Assembly: GCF_001522545.3 (NCBI RefSeq)
Contig: NC_031774.1
Coordinates: 16,492,296-16,556,295, forward strand
From: Parus major
Lineage: Eukaryota > Chordata > Aves > Passeriformes > Paridae
Length of the DNA: 64,000 nucleotides
Reading direction: 5' to 3'
Shown here: positions 26,501-41,500 of the stretch, one piece after another
How the letters are laid out: each line of letters starts with the position of its first letter
Position numbering within the stretch: the first letter of the stretch is position 1
Position numbers and translations under genes: made by a program
Notes under the pieces: generated by a model
What the model was told of the DNA's origin: nothing
What the model saw: only the letters and a program-made list of their open reading frames with translations
The model's database searches: none

Positions 26501-29500
26501 TGAACCACTCGAGATGTCCAGTCTCCCATGGGAACAAGGTCAGGAGAAGTTCTGTATAAACGCAGCAAGCATAAAGCAGCACTTTGCTTCACACTATCCA
26601 TAGTGTCCCTGCAAGACATACATACAGATTTAAATACAGAGGTTAAGGCACAGCAATATGTGCAGAACAGCTTTATGCCAGATTTCACACTCAGCATCCT
26701 TGGCCAGGCTTTATCTTTTCAACAGTTCACTGAAGTTTTCTTACGCTGAAGTATTTGTTCTTCTTAATTTTTCCAGTAGGTTTAATTAGTCAAGTTTTCA
26801 ACTATTATAGAGGCTACTAGACATATGTAATGATTCTTTACAACTTGGTATGAGATTTCACATCTTTTTCTGAGAACTGAAAGTTCATCTCATCTGATCA
26901 CAAGAACAAGGTTGTTCCAGGCTGACTGAAATCAGACAGTTCAGATACATTACCTTATCAATGTGACCAAAGCTCAATCTCCTGATAGGCCCGGCATGTC
27001 AGATAGAAATCATGAACTACTCAACAGCTTCAGCACCTACCACTAGAATGTAAGGTGGCTGTCACCAAGCACACAACCCACAAATCCATTCACCTTGCAA
27101 TCCCTGCTGCTGACAAAGAAATGGACTATTTTAAGAGTGGCATCCAACTATTCTAGTTCAGTGAACTCCTTTTCACAAAGTAGTTGATTAAGCATTTTGT
27201 GGGATGCATAGACAACAGCTATAAAATGTACAGAGCACTACCAATAAAAGTTTTAAGAGCTTATAATCTGCAGTCTTGGTTAAATGTTCGGAAACCTCTA
27301 TAACCCCAGTAGAAGCTCAGCCCAGCTATTCTTCATTACTTTATCAGTTTTCCATGAGATCAAGTTGTACCTGAGTTAAAAACCACAAAACAAAACCACT
27401 AACCAATTCCTCCCCGTCTCTCATTTAAGTTTAAGCCAAGAGAGCTACACTGAATTTGCAATGTAACTGACAATGCTCAGTTCTGCCCAGGTCACTTAGA
27501 CAAGACAGGCACACCAATGTATTTCATATATGTTATCTTAGAAATGCAGAAAGAATGAGACCCTAAAGAGTGATCTCAGAAAACATAAACACACCTTGAA
27601 ATTTAAGCAAGTCTGACCTGAAGGTGCTGTGCTCTGTCTGTGGTTAGTGACACCAACTGAGATTTTTGGAATTTTTTAAGGTTATCTTATTAAAACCCAA
27701 TGACTCATCACTGCAGTATTGTCTCCACTATGCTACATGGAGAGCAGCACCTGGCAAGGGCAGTGGCCTGACATTTAGAGTATTAATAGTTTTTACACCA
27801 CATGTCAATTTTATATTAATGCAGGACAGTTACTTGATATAAAAAGACTCATGCATATTCTGAAACATTTCATATCCATAAGAGTTTAAATGCACTGTTT
27901 GCTCTCAGACATTTTAAGTCTCAAAATAAATTAGCCCTACAATCAGAGGTCAAACTTTACACTGACTTAACTATAGTTTCAGACATTTGCCAGGTCTGTT
28001 TAGAAACTTTCAGCTATACCAAAGTGAGGAAGTTTGTGGTGACTATTTGCCATTTACACAAATTGCTGAGTACATGGCTAGTAGAGGAAGCAAGAAAATT
28101 CACAAATCACGAATCAGTATTATCATGTTCCTTATGAAGTCAGTACATTTACATTTACATAAGAACTTCAGTTTACAACAAAATTTGTAGTATAAACATC
28201 TATTGAGATTAATTTATTTCTTTTTTCATCAGGAGAGGTAAGAAAAGTATAACAAATGCATTTCAGGAGTATTCAGTACCACAGATTAATCCAAAACAAA
28301 AATCAGATCACAACAAGCCTGTAAAAACCTATTCAAGACACTGAAAGTCTTTATTTCCATGGAGTCTTACACTCCTACAAGCATCTCCACACTCAGGCAA
28401 GTGAAAGTACCTTCAGCTATTGGAACTGTCACTATACTGCAAGCCTAGGGCTGTATATCCCATGCACAGATTAAAGTGCTGCAATGGAACCAAGTTGCTG
28501 AAAAGTTTATTGATGGTGTATTTGAAAGAGGCATGTCATACCTACCCAGCCACAAGAATTTTGGGAATTTCTCCAGCAAATGCTTCTGCCATCTCCCGGC
28601 TGCCTACGTTGGCAATGCAGTGCAGGGCAAGGCCCATGAAGGTGGGGTTCCGGCTGGCCAGGTCGTTCTTGATGGCATTGTTTATCAGGCGAATGAGCTC
28701 GCTGTTGGAGTTCACCAGCACGGAGATGAACAGATAGCCCTGGGAGTCACAGCATGGAAAATCTATTTTACCTGACTTCATTCATTGTGGCATTAACAGG
28801 AAACATGACTTCTGTGACACATACACTTTTCTCCAATACCATATGGGCAGAAATGGGTATTTAAACAGAGCAAAGGCTAGAAAGATTAAGTGAATTAAAC
28901 AAAAATGAGAACGTTCAGTGTTACCCTAATTATCTGGTTTTAAGTATTTTCTCAGCCTATTCTGGCATATACACAAAAGATAAGTTTTAGATTAATGGGG
29001 ACCAATCAAGATTTTGGCTTATTGTTCAAATACTAGTAAGTTACATGCACCTGATAAACTCAACCTTACCTAGGGAGATGGAAAGATACGTTCGGAAAAT
29101 TAAAAGGTTACTTACTGTTTAATGCAAGACTCAAGGCAGTTGATTAACATGAGTAATAATTTTATGCAGAACACACATTTTTGACAACTAGTTCAAGACT
29201 AGTTCAAGATTTCAGAGAGCCAAAATAAGGCTTTAAGCCAGGGCAGGGGGAATGAAGAAAAATTCTTTACAGACTCCACAGTTGAGGCAGGGTATTAGAC
29301 AGACCAGCCTATCTTTTATAGAGCCCAAGTTACTCACTATTTGTTTCTCTGTATATCTATTGGAACTGAGCAGGTTTACAGCTTCCATGTGACCAAAGTC
29401 AATGTCATGCCCCAGCAGAAAGATGAAGAGCAGTTTGCAGACATATTTTTTCTTACTGTAACCATCCAGAGCCTTGTCACCTGAAAAGCAAGGAAACAAA

Positions 29501-32500
29501 CAACAATTAAGTCTGTGTTAAACTTTTACCTGGTTACCTAGTGGTAATTCCATCTACCATTATCTATATGCTAAAGGATGGTGATGAAAGGATGGTTAGG
29601 AAATAATGCTACCATCTAGTCCTTGAAGTATCCTGCAGTGTCCTTAGAGAACGTCCTTACTAAGAGGCACCACATCCATGTTCGTTCCATTTTGATTTTC
29701 CCACTTCAGTTAAGAGCGTTTATGTCTTCCATGCACATTCTCCTCTTAAACCAATTATCAAACCTTTATTTCAGTAAAAGTGTTAACATACTTTTCCAAG
29801 TGCACCACTGTGGAGAACTCAGCAGCAATAAAAATACCCCCCCCAGCAAGTTGTTTTAGAAAGATCAGGTGACAATGGTCTATCCCAAAGACTCAACGAA
29901 ACACATGAAATGAGGTTACCATGAGATCTTTGAAATTTTTATAAAATGAAAGTATTCACAAGTGTTCCAGTTTTAGAAGAAAAATGCACCATAAATAGGT
30001 TTGGCCATATGTTGCAGTACTGATTTTAGAATCTTGCAAAAACAACACGGAGCAGTGCAGCTTCCAGTTCATCGCAAGACCATTGCTTTTCCTGAAGGGA
30101 AGAGCTACATATGAACATTACCCTTTCTGTGTTACATTCTCTCCATACCTCAAATCAGGAAATAAAAGGGTATCCACTAAATCAGGCATGACTGACTGCT
30201 AGGTAGTCAGGGTAGCAAAATTCTAATATATACTACTGACTAAAAGGCTATAAGCTCCTTCTCCGCAGCACTCTGGGCCCAAAACTGATCTGTCACATCA
30301 AGTGTGTATTCCTTAATATGGGCAAGTTCACCCAGAACAGCACTCAGAACAGCATACACTAAAGCTTCAGTAAGACATCCCTTACTCACTGCCCTAAAAA
30401 ACTCTAAGTTGCCTTTTTATTTTATATTCAGCTGCGTATTACATAAATCTGAAGTTGAAAAAGAATCTTAATAGTAGAGAGGTTGCTCCTTCTTCCTTCT
30501 CATGAACTGATACAGAGGCGTATTAGATTTGCCAGGTCACATGAACCTACAGCTCTCATGGATTTCACACTACATTCAGCAACCAGATAAAAACCAAGGA
30601 AACCTTACCACTACTAAACTTACAGTTAGTGAAGGAATGAGGACTGCCATCTCTGTGTGAAGACAAGTAACAGTGTAACACGTAACAACAGAAAGCATAC
30701 TGGCCCACTGAAGTACACAATGCCGAAAGGTTATGCCTACAGGCTGCAACTATGCATTTTGGGGGTTGCCTTCTATTTCGACCCTAAAATATTCTTCTAT
30801 TTAATCTTATTTCAACTGAGATAAATTTAAGCAAACCACTGCTATTTTAATGCAGACAATGATACCTTTCTAATTTGGGTTTTTAGGTACCTGTTGATTC
30901 TTTTTTTCCACTGGCACAGACAGTGCATCAGCTGCCAACAAAAAGCTTCACCTTAAAGCTATCTTTATGTTGTGCAAAGAGGAGTCATCTTCAGGTCCAT
31001 ATTACAGAAGCCAATATATGTCACATTTTACTTCAATACAGGAAGCAGCACTACTGAAGATACCAATGGCAGTGAAATCCTGCTATACTGGATCCTGTCA
31101 ACATCCTCTGACAACAGCCAGCTCTGCAGAAAGCTGCCTGAAGACGTATTTTCTTCAAGCCACTTTTAGAGCTTGCTACCATAAGGCTCTTTTCCTGCAG
31201 AGTCAGCAAACAAATGTAGGGAATTTCGCTCTCCTAGACATTAGAACTATTATCAGAAGAACCAGAGTGAAACATCCAGTGGGAAGTATTTTTTTTTTTT
31301 CCTTCTCTGGAAGCAATATGGCCAGAGGAAAGAGAAGATACTCAACCATGTCTGCCCAGCTGCTGTGACCTTCAAACTATGGCATACGTAGCAATGGAAT
31401 ATTCTGCATAAATATTTTCAGCTATACTATTTTCCCAATAAAATGGCACTCAAGAGCAGAAGCTTCTTCCTATTCCACCATGGCAGGGAGATGCAGATCA
31501 AAGACACCTCTCCTTAGGAAAGGCAAGGAAAAAAACACAAAAACAAAACACAGGAAAACACAGTGATAGCTTTAGTTTTCTAGTATTTTTTCAGCTGCTT
31601 AGAAGTGTTTCTACTAACTCTTAAGATTTGATTTTAATTGGTCATCTACATGAGATCCAGAAGGAAAAAAAATAATGAGTGACTAAACCAGTGGGGTTTT
31701 ACATAACCTAGCAACAGAAACAACTCCAACTCCTGACAAGCCAGCTGTTCCAGGGGACTGATGAAAGGAATTGTGATGCTCAATACCATTAATAGATATT
31801 ATTACGTTTCACTAAATAAGCTGAATCCATTTTAGTCAGTCTAGCTCTAGCGGCCAAGCTCTACATAATTGTGGACTTACTATGGTATTGAGTATCATTA
31901 ATACCACTAGTTGCTTCTCTGAGATTCAGATACACCAAAAGACATCAGAAAGTAATTTTCACATGAACTTTACCACAAGTGAAGACATCTCAACCAGTCT
32001 CCAATACAGAATTCCCAGCAGGCTAAGAGGCTGATCTGCAGCTGCCTGTCAGTATACAACCCATCAGCAATATACAAAAGTCAGAAGTATTAAATCTAAT
32101 CTCTTATATTCTCAAATGACTGGTGTTGGCTTTGTGATACCAGAAGGGAAGAGGGAGTACAGAATGCTGCAACCAAACTGCTTAAAGAAGAACATAAGTG
32201 GATGAAAATATGTATACTTTGAACAACATCAGCTTTCACAACAAGCTATTTGTCAGAGTTTGGAAATTCCTTTTTTAGGTTTAGGACCCAGCTATTTAAA
32301 ACATTATATCCTTCCAAGATACCAGTATTTTAAGAGCTCATATTAGCAAGTTCCTTGGACCTCAGGGCATTTGAAGAATTTTTCATAGAAGCTATGCCAC
32401 GCAATCAAGCACAAAACGTATCACCATCCTACTAAGAAGCAACTTCCTTCTCCACCATGTGGTATCAAAGAAAAATAGTGTAAAATTGGTACCTGAAACA

Positions 32501-35500
32501 CCTTTTCTGAAGACAGAAAAAAATGCTACACTGAGTGCTTTCAAAAGCTCCTGTTCCTTGTAGACGGAACTGAAGGCTGTGTGACTGTTCTCAGGCAAGC
32601 TTATAAACTAGGCCAAGTTAAAGTTACTACAGTTCTTCTCCAAAGTCTTAGCAGTTTCCAGCAAAAACAGAATATTAGGGATTTTAAAAATTTTTGTTAT
32701 TTAATTATCTGAGCAATTTGAAAAAAGAGCACTTCAGTCAAAGGTCTCACAATAGTTGTCTAACTCCAGCTGAGTTTTGAAGATGTCTGTGACTCAGATT
32801 TTTATTGAAATTTTAACTATTCCTCTCCCTTCCATGTTGCATTTACAAAGAGTTCTGAAGGTTCTATTTTAAACACTAATAACAAGCCTCATTGCTTAAG
32901 TATGTGCCAAAATAGTACAGCTTCCCCCAGTCCCAAGCAAACATCTGAACAAGAGCAGAAGGAAATGTCACATGTTCTGTTATCTTTATTGCAATACACA
33001 ATCATTTCTTTTAACTCAGCTCATTTACAAATGCTTTCAGGAACATTTGCAAGTGCTGCAAATCAAGTCAGCAGAAACAGGAAGGATTCACAATACATGT
33101 CAGCAGGTTTTGAGCCGAGTGGACATTTCAAAGTCTACTTGCTTTCCCTGAAAAATTTATGAGTTATTTTGCTAAGAAAGAAACTATTAACAGTTGATTA
33201 ACAATGAGCATTATTAAGAAATAATTACTACTTCCAAAATTTCTGTGTATCACCTCCCTAGCATTTCAACACAGAAATTGGTCTTCATTGCTCATACATA
33301 TTTTTCACACAGCCCTGTGAAAAGAAAGAAATAAGGCAAGAAAGTATTCTAAGACCCTTTGGTTCTCAGGCAGCAGCTTCCAGCTGTATTTTGGAACGTA
33401 AGTTAAAAAGTAGTACCTGCTTTTCAATCTAACTCAGTGTACCTAAAAACTAGTGTGCTGCACTGTTACTCAGCCTGCTTACTAGCGAGAGGGTCAGGAA
33501 AGCAGTTTAGTCCTTGGGATGTTCTCTGGGGGTAGATAAGGAAGTCTGACAAGTCTAATCTCACTAGCTTTCACATGGCTGACTGCTACCTTAGTATCTT
33601 AGCTTTTAAAACCACAGTAATGGCTTTTGCAAAACAGAACGGACAACACTGTTTCTTTGCTTCCTTCCTACACTGACCTCTGTTCATGCAGTTGGCAGCA
33701 ATCCAGGGATATACTGTATCAGAAGGCCACTACTACATTAGAGGCCAAGAAAAAAGAATTTGATTTTTATGCACATTTTATACACTTTGAGACATGATCT
33801 GGATTTCTGTAGGAGTGACAGCCCAAGACCTCTACATCAAACACTGAGTACCTGGGACAAACAACCCATACAAATCCATACACTAGTATTTATTTTGAGA
33901 TTTGCTCAAATATGGAAAATCAAGTCAGCAGAAGGAAAAAAAAAAAAAAATAAAATAAACCACAGCTATTTACAACAAAGTACAACATTGGGGCACTTCT
34001 GCCCAAGCTGAAAAGAAGATACACAAGCATGTCTGAAATCTAGCAGCCACTCTTGAAACACAAACCCTACTAAGCAATCAGAACAAAACTAAATTCTAAG
34101 GCCAGAGCAGGAAAAAAAAAAAAAAGTCTGGATCAAGCAGAGAACACAGCTCCTCTGAGCATGGAAACAGCGTACAGATTTGTGGGCAACTTCAGGAATA
34201 CACAAATTCTCGTTTGAGAGATCAAAGTGATACAACAATTTAATAAACCTGATATTTTTTCACTCCCAGAACAGCTACTGCTTTGACACTGAGACTTCCA
34301 ATTTGGTTCAAGCATAGGAGCAAAATCAGCTTACAGTCTGAACATGTAAAACAAAAGCTATAGCATCTCTGCACACTTTACTCCTACAACTTCTCCTTTA
34401 TCATACTGGTGTCGTTTCTCTCTACTACATTCTTCTTATCTCAGTTAATGCAGAAGCATTTAAAGCAACTGTCAAGGACACAGTGACCTCAGCAATGGAG
34501 CTTCCTCATGCTTATACAAGAGACATGGTCACCTTAAGTACAGAGATTCTAAATTCCTGCTGAGCTTGCTGTACAAAAGCTGGATCAGAACCCAAAGCCA
34601 TAGCACAAGTTCCATCAGTTCACAGAAAGTACTGCTTGTCCAGAGATGTGAAACCTTATCCCAGCCTTGTTAAATACAAGGGTATTTTAAACACCAAGTT
34701 ACCCAAACATAAAGCAGGTATCAGGCTTGACAGGTATTTGCAGGAGGTTCTGTCTGCAGCAGTGTAAGAATACACCTTGCAAGCTACATGGGATGGGTGT
34801 CTACATACTGCAACAGCATGTGCTGAAGCACACAATGGCCCAGAGGTAGACCAGACTCCTACACTAGTGTCAAGCAAGAACTTCTGACAAGAGGTCTTGT
34901 TTCTTGGAGCTTTCCCTGATTACAGCCATGCAGCCAGTCCAAAAGCTGCATCTTTGGCCAGGCAGGGCCAGTAACTCAGGGCACCAGTATTCATCACACT
35001 TATTTAGCAAAGGACATCATCTTAAATTCACAATCACACATTTGTCTTAATCCAAACTATTTAAAAACATTTTAAGGTCAGGGCTACGTGAAAAGAAACT
35101 GGGTTAAACTGAGTAATTGCCACTTAAAGGTCTCTTAATTTTTATATAGCCCTTCTGCAAGGAAGAACCACACAGCTTGAAGTCCATGTGAGACTCCTGC
35201 AGCAGAAAGATAACACAGCTATCAGCTCCTCACGCTCTCAAGGCCTCAAGCAGTTACACAAGTTGTCTAAACACAATTTTTTCCAAATTGTGACATTTAT
35301 GTTTTTGCTCAGGCTTCATCAAATTATTGTCTTCAGGCAATCAAAATTTTCCATCCAAAATCCATATAGATTTAGTAATAAACTATAATGAAGATCAGCT
35401 ACAAGAAGGTTTAGCCATCTTCCACTCAAGCTATTGAATGAGCATATACTGACCTTTATTCAAAGGTATTTAAATAGTGCTTAAAGGATGTTACACAAGG

Positions 35501-38500
35501 TATGCAGGCTAAAGTTATGAATGACACTTCTGAAAGCACCCCTATTCTCTGATCATCACCTGATCTATGGTTCTATATATCCAGAGAGTCCTATAATTTC
35601 TCCCCTGCTTCATGAGTAAGCAGAGAAGAATTAACTGTTTACGTACTTTTGCCTTTTTTTCTAAGAGAAAAGTATAAACACAGAGGCATGTGATGGCTTT
35701 TAATTTAGAAGAATGTCTTGAGTATCTTGCACTGTGGTTAACTTTTCCCTTCTAAGATGTTGATGACACTCAGGTTTCTAAAGGTCTTCATACACCTTTA
35801 AGAGAGATACCACTTAAAATGAAGCCACAGATCATACAAAGTCCAGGAAAATTATTTGTTAAAGCATCATGTATTCCAAACAGATATGCTATTCTAAGCC
35901 AGGATAGCCAATAAGGTAAACAAATTTACTACAAATCCAGCAGATTCTGAAGGCACATACATGATCTCCACATTGCAATGCCTTACCTAACTACACATAC
36001 TGCCCCATAACTATTTAAATGGAACTTGCCACAGCCACTGCTAACTCCATTTAAAAACATCCCAACTGCCCCTCAGAATCTTTAAACTTTGAAACCACGT
36101 ACACAACTTGAAACAGCTAACAGCATGTGTTTTACATTGTGTTGTTTAATATTAATTACTGCCTCTTGGAATTAGTTACTGCATATCCTTTGTTTCATAT
36201 GAATAATTTGTACTGCTGTGCTGTTGTTTGTGGTCAAGATGTATAGCTTCAGCAACTACACCTTTCAATCTTAATTCTGCTAGAAGACACCCTAACTCAT
36301 TACTTCCATAAAGGGCTCAGGGCTGAAGAGCAGGGAAGGAAGAAAAGTTCAAACAGGTGCTGTTTTACTAGAAATAATCATATCCACCCATATTCCTTCA
36401 ATCTATTCACAGTCACACAGTCTTCTGGAAACAGTCCGAGTAGTCACATGGTTAGGAGGCCAAGTGTTAGAAAGAGTTTGTGACCAGTAGCCCAATTCTT
36501 TGGTAGAAAAGAGAGTTTGATTCTGTTATGGCCAAGAATCACAGGACTGTCAGAAGGTTCTGTAGTTAAGAGAACATTTTCAACTGTTATTCCAACAGAT
36601 TGCTCTAGCGTTTTGCTTGAGTCAGCAGTTGACAAAAGAAGTCCAAGCATGTAAAAACAAAACTCCATAAAAGAAATGTCATATGGAAATATATATAGTG
36701 TAGTATGATCAAGTCACTTACCTTTAAATTTTGACCGAATATTTGCTAGTTCTTTATTTATCCTCTTTATCTCTGCCTCTTTACTTTTGCCTGAAATGAA
36801 AAGAAGAACATCTATCAGGACACAGTGATTTGGACATCCCTCTACCACCCAAAGCATCTTTTCACCCAAACAGAAATATACATTTGTGAACATACAAACA
36901 TCAGGAGGAGTTATTACTCTCCATTTCCATCACAGGAACTAAAGGCAAACAGAGGTAACTTAAGCATCACTTTATACAGGAATTTGAGAAGCTCTAAGGA
37001 CCTCCCTGTTTCAAGAAGCTTTGCAGACTTTAGATGGTGTCACTTGCACATAACCTGAGATGCCACTGTTACTGACTTTCACAAATGCTCCAGTTTTTCT
37101 GTTCCTGAAACTGCCCAGAGAAAAGTGAATTTTACTTCCTATGTGATTACTAAGTTGACAGTGCTTTGAAGGAGTGAATCTCATAAGCACAATCTTATAA
37201 ACATGTTATTCCTCACCTTAAGGACAAGCCAATTTATTGTTTCTCTCTTGAACGCTTATTCAGTTCAACAGCTTTAAAAACATTCTTAACAGACTGAAGA
37301 GGAAACGCAGACTCACAAGGAGTCCCAAGACTCAAGACCCCACACAGTTAGGATACAAGTGCAGACTTCCTATGTACCTCATGAAAGTCACTTGAAAACC
37401 CGAAATATTTAAAATTCACACTTTATTAGATGGTTTGGCAACCTTATGCTTCTCAGCACCATCAGTATTTCATATCAACTTTTGATTCCATGAATAGGTA
37501 TTGGAATTTCTAGTACCAATTCAAGTTACATAGAGAAACAGCTGTAGTTTGAATTCTGATAAAGCAAACTTATTCAAATAATATTTGCATTGTCCAAACC
37601 CAAATGGCTTATTACTCTTTAGTATTTTAGTTTTTGGTGACTGAGATTCTACAGACATCTGGGTCCATTGTCTCCTACATGTCTCCTACATGAGTAGGAG
37701 CACAGAAGGGCAAAACAGCCAGCTCCGGCATTGTGATCAGCTGCCTTTCATTTGAGGGAAGCAAGCGAAGTACATTTCAGCAATGCAGAACTGGCCATTT
37801 AGTTCTGTTGTTAACGCAGACCTGTACCTACTCAAACTTTCGACAAGTCTAAAACTTTTGTCCATTTTCCAAAAGCTTCAAGCAGTTTCAAGTGTTATAT
37901 GCATCAACTAGCAGCAGAAAATGACAGCTTCTTTCCCTCTTCATCACATATATTTTCTACAAGGTTATGAGTAAAAGTCTCCTACCCTTGGTTCAAAATG
38001 GTCCAACCGTATGAGTAGTGGGAATCACATGCCCTGTGTTCACACAACACATTTCCCCACACCACTGGGATCACAGCTACATCCATGAATGTGCAAGCAG
38101 GGGATGTGACAAGGCTTGAAGAGCAGATCATGACCAGCATTCCAAAGCACCTCCAACCCTTTCTTCAATAGAAACATCTCACAGTATTTAAATATCCCAC
38201 TACGTTTGCATGCCCAAAAGCCTGTCACCCTATGACTGTTAATCCGCCCTTAACAATTCCTTTGGGGATCTTACAGCAGGCCCTATGAAAGGTGACTAAG
38301 CAACTTAAGAAAACAAGTGCCTCAAGATAGTTGAAGAGCAAAGTATAAAGGAATATATATATATATATATATATAAAAGAATCCCTTGCCAAAATGAATC
38401 TAGATTTTGTAATTTCTTCACTTAGACTCAAATAAACTGAGGTTAAGCGCTTCTGAAACCAACTCTTGCATAAGCTGCAGAGAACGGGTTTGTATTAATC

Positions 38501-41500
38501 TGGTTCTAACAATGGCCACAAGAGAACAGACATGGAACAGCCACAGCACACTGTACAAATGGAAATGTTAGGCCCAAAACAGAAGCAACTACTTCAGTTT
38601 GCCTTGTCCTTTTAACAAAATACCTTCAGACCCACATATTCGCTTAAAATGGAATTTTTCCATTCCATAGTGTTTTGTAAGGGCTGCTGCCCAAAAGACT
38701 GAAATGCAGAGTGCCTTAGCAGGCATTCCACAGAGCAAAAAACAACTCATAACTTCAGAGCTTAATAATTTACAATACCTGTTCTGAAACAAATGGTAGT
38801 TGCTATCTGTATGCACCTTGATTTCCAGATAAAGCAGAAGATAATGTCCACAGTTTAAATTTGACCTAGAACTTCCAATTCACTTCTAGAATGACAAACT
38901 AGAGAACACAGTGTAGTTCCCTCAGTTTATAAAGATGCATCTATTGGAATCACAAAGCTGAATCAGTTTTCACTAATATATCATGCAACACATAATGAAT
39001 TTTGGTCTGATTTAATCTGTCAACCTAAAGAAAGCTGATTTTAAAGTAGTAACACAATTTATTGAGTAAATGAGCAGCAAGACGTACAATCTAAGACCTG
39101 TAGCGTCTTTCTTTATAGATTTTAGATTTGTCATAATTGGATTATTTGTCCTGTGCACACAGCAGAGGCACTCAAGTGTTTGCTTCTAGGGCACTTGCTA
39201 GCATTAGGAGTTCATTAATAGACTGAAGCAAGTTGTTTTCTTCAGGGTCCACCCTCTGAGAACAGGAGCCTCAGTAACATATCCCAAAAGGGTGCAAATA
39301 TGTAAATAAACAACACTCCAATTTTGCAATCCATTTCTTTTTAAAGACTTGAAAACACTTCCCTTATTTTCAGCCATGCATCTGCTTCTGATGAATAATT
39401 TAGTCTCCTAAAGCTATTAGCTTATCTTCCCTTTTACCATGGGAAGAGCACATCTCATTAAGACAACCACAGAACCTGGAGATTTTGTACTTACATTAAC
39501 AGGGCAGAGAATATAGACCTCAGTCTGGGACAGTGCTAGCCTGAGTAGGATATTTAGTTACTTAAATCTAGAAACTAGGTCTTTGCTCTGTATTGTTAAC
39601 TTATGTTTGTAAGGAAAGTGAACTGCTTTAGTTTGAATTATTAGAAATTGTTTCTCTAATCTTAGCAAGTGTGGCAATAATCACAATTTTAAAATGTTAA
39701 AAATGGGGTGAGGAAAGGGCAACAGTAATACATACCAGCCAGCTTTTCTTATCCCAAGATGAAATCAAGGCTATCTTTTACTTTTTTAAAACCACCAAAA
39801 CCTCCTGGCAAACCTTTCAAGCACCATTATTTACCTGCTACACTCACAGATTACCAGTTACTGCTAGAAATTGGGTGCTTTGTGTCCTAAGCAAGCAACA
39901 GAGCATTAAGCAAAGCCTGACTAAAATACTTCAGGAATTTGTGAAGTCAGCACCTTTGGTAGAAATAGTCTGCAGGCTCAGCAACACAAACGTGGAAATC
40001 CCACCCCATGCACACAGCTGTAACAGCAAGATGACAGGAACACCCAGAGTCACATCTGAAGGTTTATTCTCTCAAATTTTACATCTTGCTTAGCGTATGA
40101 ACAAAAGCCTATTTCTAATAATTCCTTCAGGCTATTCTATTTTGAAGGCAGTATATGATCTCATCCACACTGTGACCAAACATAATCAACATAGCAATTA
40201 GCAGGCGATAAAAAGTTTAACTCCATATATTGGATTTCACATTGAACAACTAAGTTTTCACCTTATTACTAATTACAATTGATGCAAGCCTGCAATTGTA
40301 GTTTTAAAGAACAGCACCAGCACACAAGTGTTAAGTGTCACTGAGGACAATCACAATGCTGAGGACAACTCACATGTTAAAACCAGGCTGAAGTATCTAA
40401 CCCCAAATTTCCTCAACTCCAGCAGTTATACTGTATGGTAACTTATTCAAACATGATTAACTGCTTATATTGGAGGATGACAAAGCAAAACAAAACCTCA
40501 CAGTGGAAGGCAACTTCCATTGTAAAGGACAAAAGAAAATAGAAGTTTCATAAACCAAGGGCCAGTTTCTAGCTAGATCTTCTGTCCCACTAAGTGTGGA
40601 AGGAAGGGCACGGTTAAAATGCATTGGATTAACTGAGAAGTTTTAATCACATTACTCTGACTTGCCAACGCTCACTGAATTTCTATATGCGTATTTTATT
40701 TTTACCATCACTAGAAACACACAAGTAGTCTTGAGGACAGTAAAAAGTATGATGATGATAGCTGAAGGAGTGCTGTACTGCAGCAATAGAGGTTTACATT
40801 TCAGAGTTAACAAAGACAATTGCTCTGCCACACTTTCAGGCTGTTACCCAGCTCCCAGTCTCATGAAATTATCAGAGGTATATACCAACAAAATGTTCTG
40901 TAACCACACTATTCAGCTTGGAGAGGCTTTAATAAAGGTCATGTCATGTATACAGACTGCTGGGTAGGACAATAGTTAAGCCAGAGCACAAGAAGATTAT
41001 GTTCCATATGAGTTCAGGCTTTATCCTTCTCACTTTCACTTATTCAGAATTTTACCATTTTAACAAACTATCATTAAATATCCATAATAAGTTATTAAAA
41101 GAGGTGAGTGCAAGTCAGTGTGTGAGTGCAAGCTTTGGGTTGCTGTTTTTCTGCAAAGATGCGTAGCGTTTGTAGCCTTACAGTCCTAGTGTACAAGCGC
41201 TGCTCATCTTCTCCAAGATGAGTACTGAGCACACAGGTACCCAGCCACAACACAGTCCAAGGTGCTCATGAGTGATTACTTCATATTTGGCAGTTTGTCA
41301 GGCTTCAGACTCCATCATGCTGCCTACTGCCTTCATTAGACAAGGTAAATTTAGTCTTCAGAGCAGTATTATCTTTAATTACCATCTTGTTTAATAAAGA
41401 TAGAGTAGGGAACATTGTAAGTCACGCAGCTCATCAAAGAACCAACTACTATTCTTGTATTTCCCAGTAATCCAGGCTATAGTCAGCACTTCAGTACTGC

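Larger units (their letters stand above)
19482..28545 (-). other. AP2A2 introns 12 to 4
   Basis: Introns lie at 19482-19657, 19756-20077, 20261-21485, 21624-22758, 22928-23324, 23476-23964, 24074-25382, 25485-26478 and 26609-28545. All have GT and AG ends. I see no repeats of a named family; a short agatt tandem occurs near 24520. Confidence 0.65.

Noticed and set aside
30967..31368. 133-codon open frame in AP2A2 intron 2
   Set aside because: No recognisable domain, splice context or repeat origin; plausible chance frame in 7 kb of intron.
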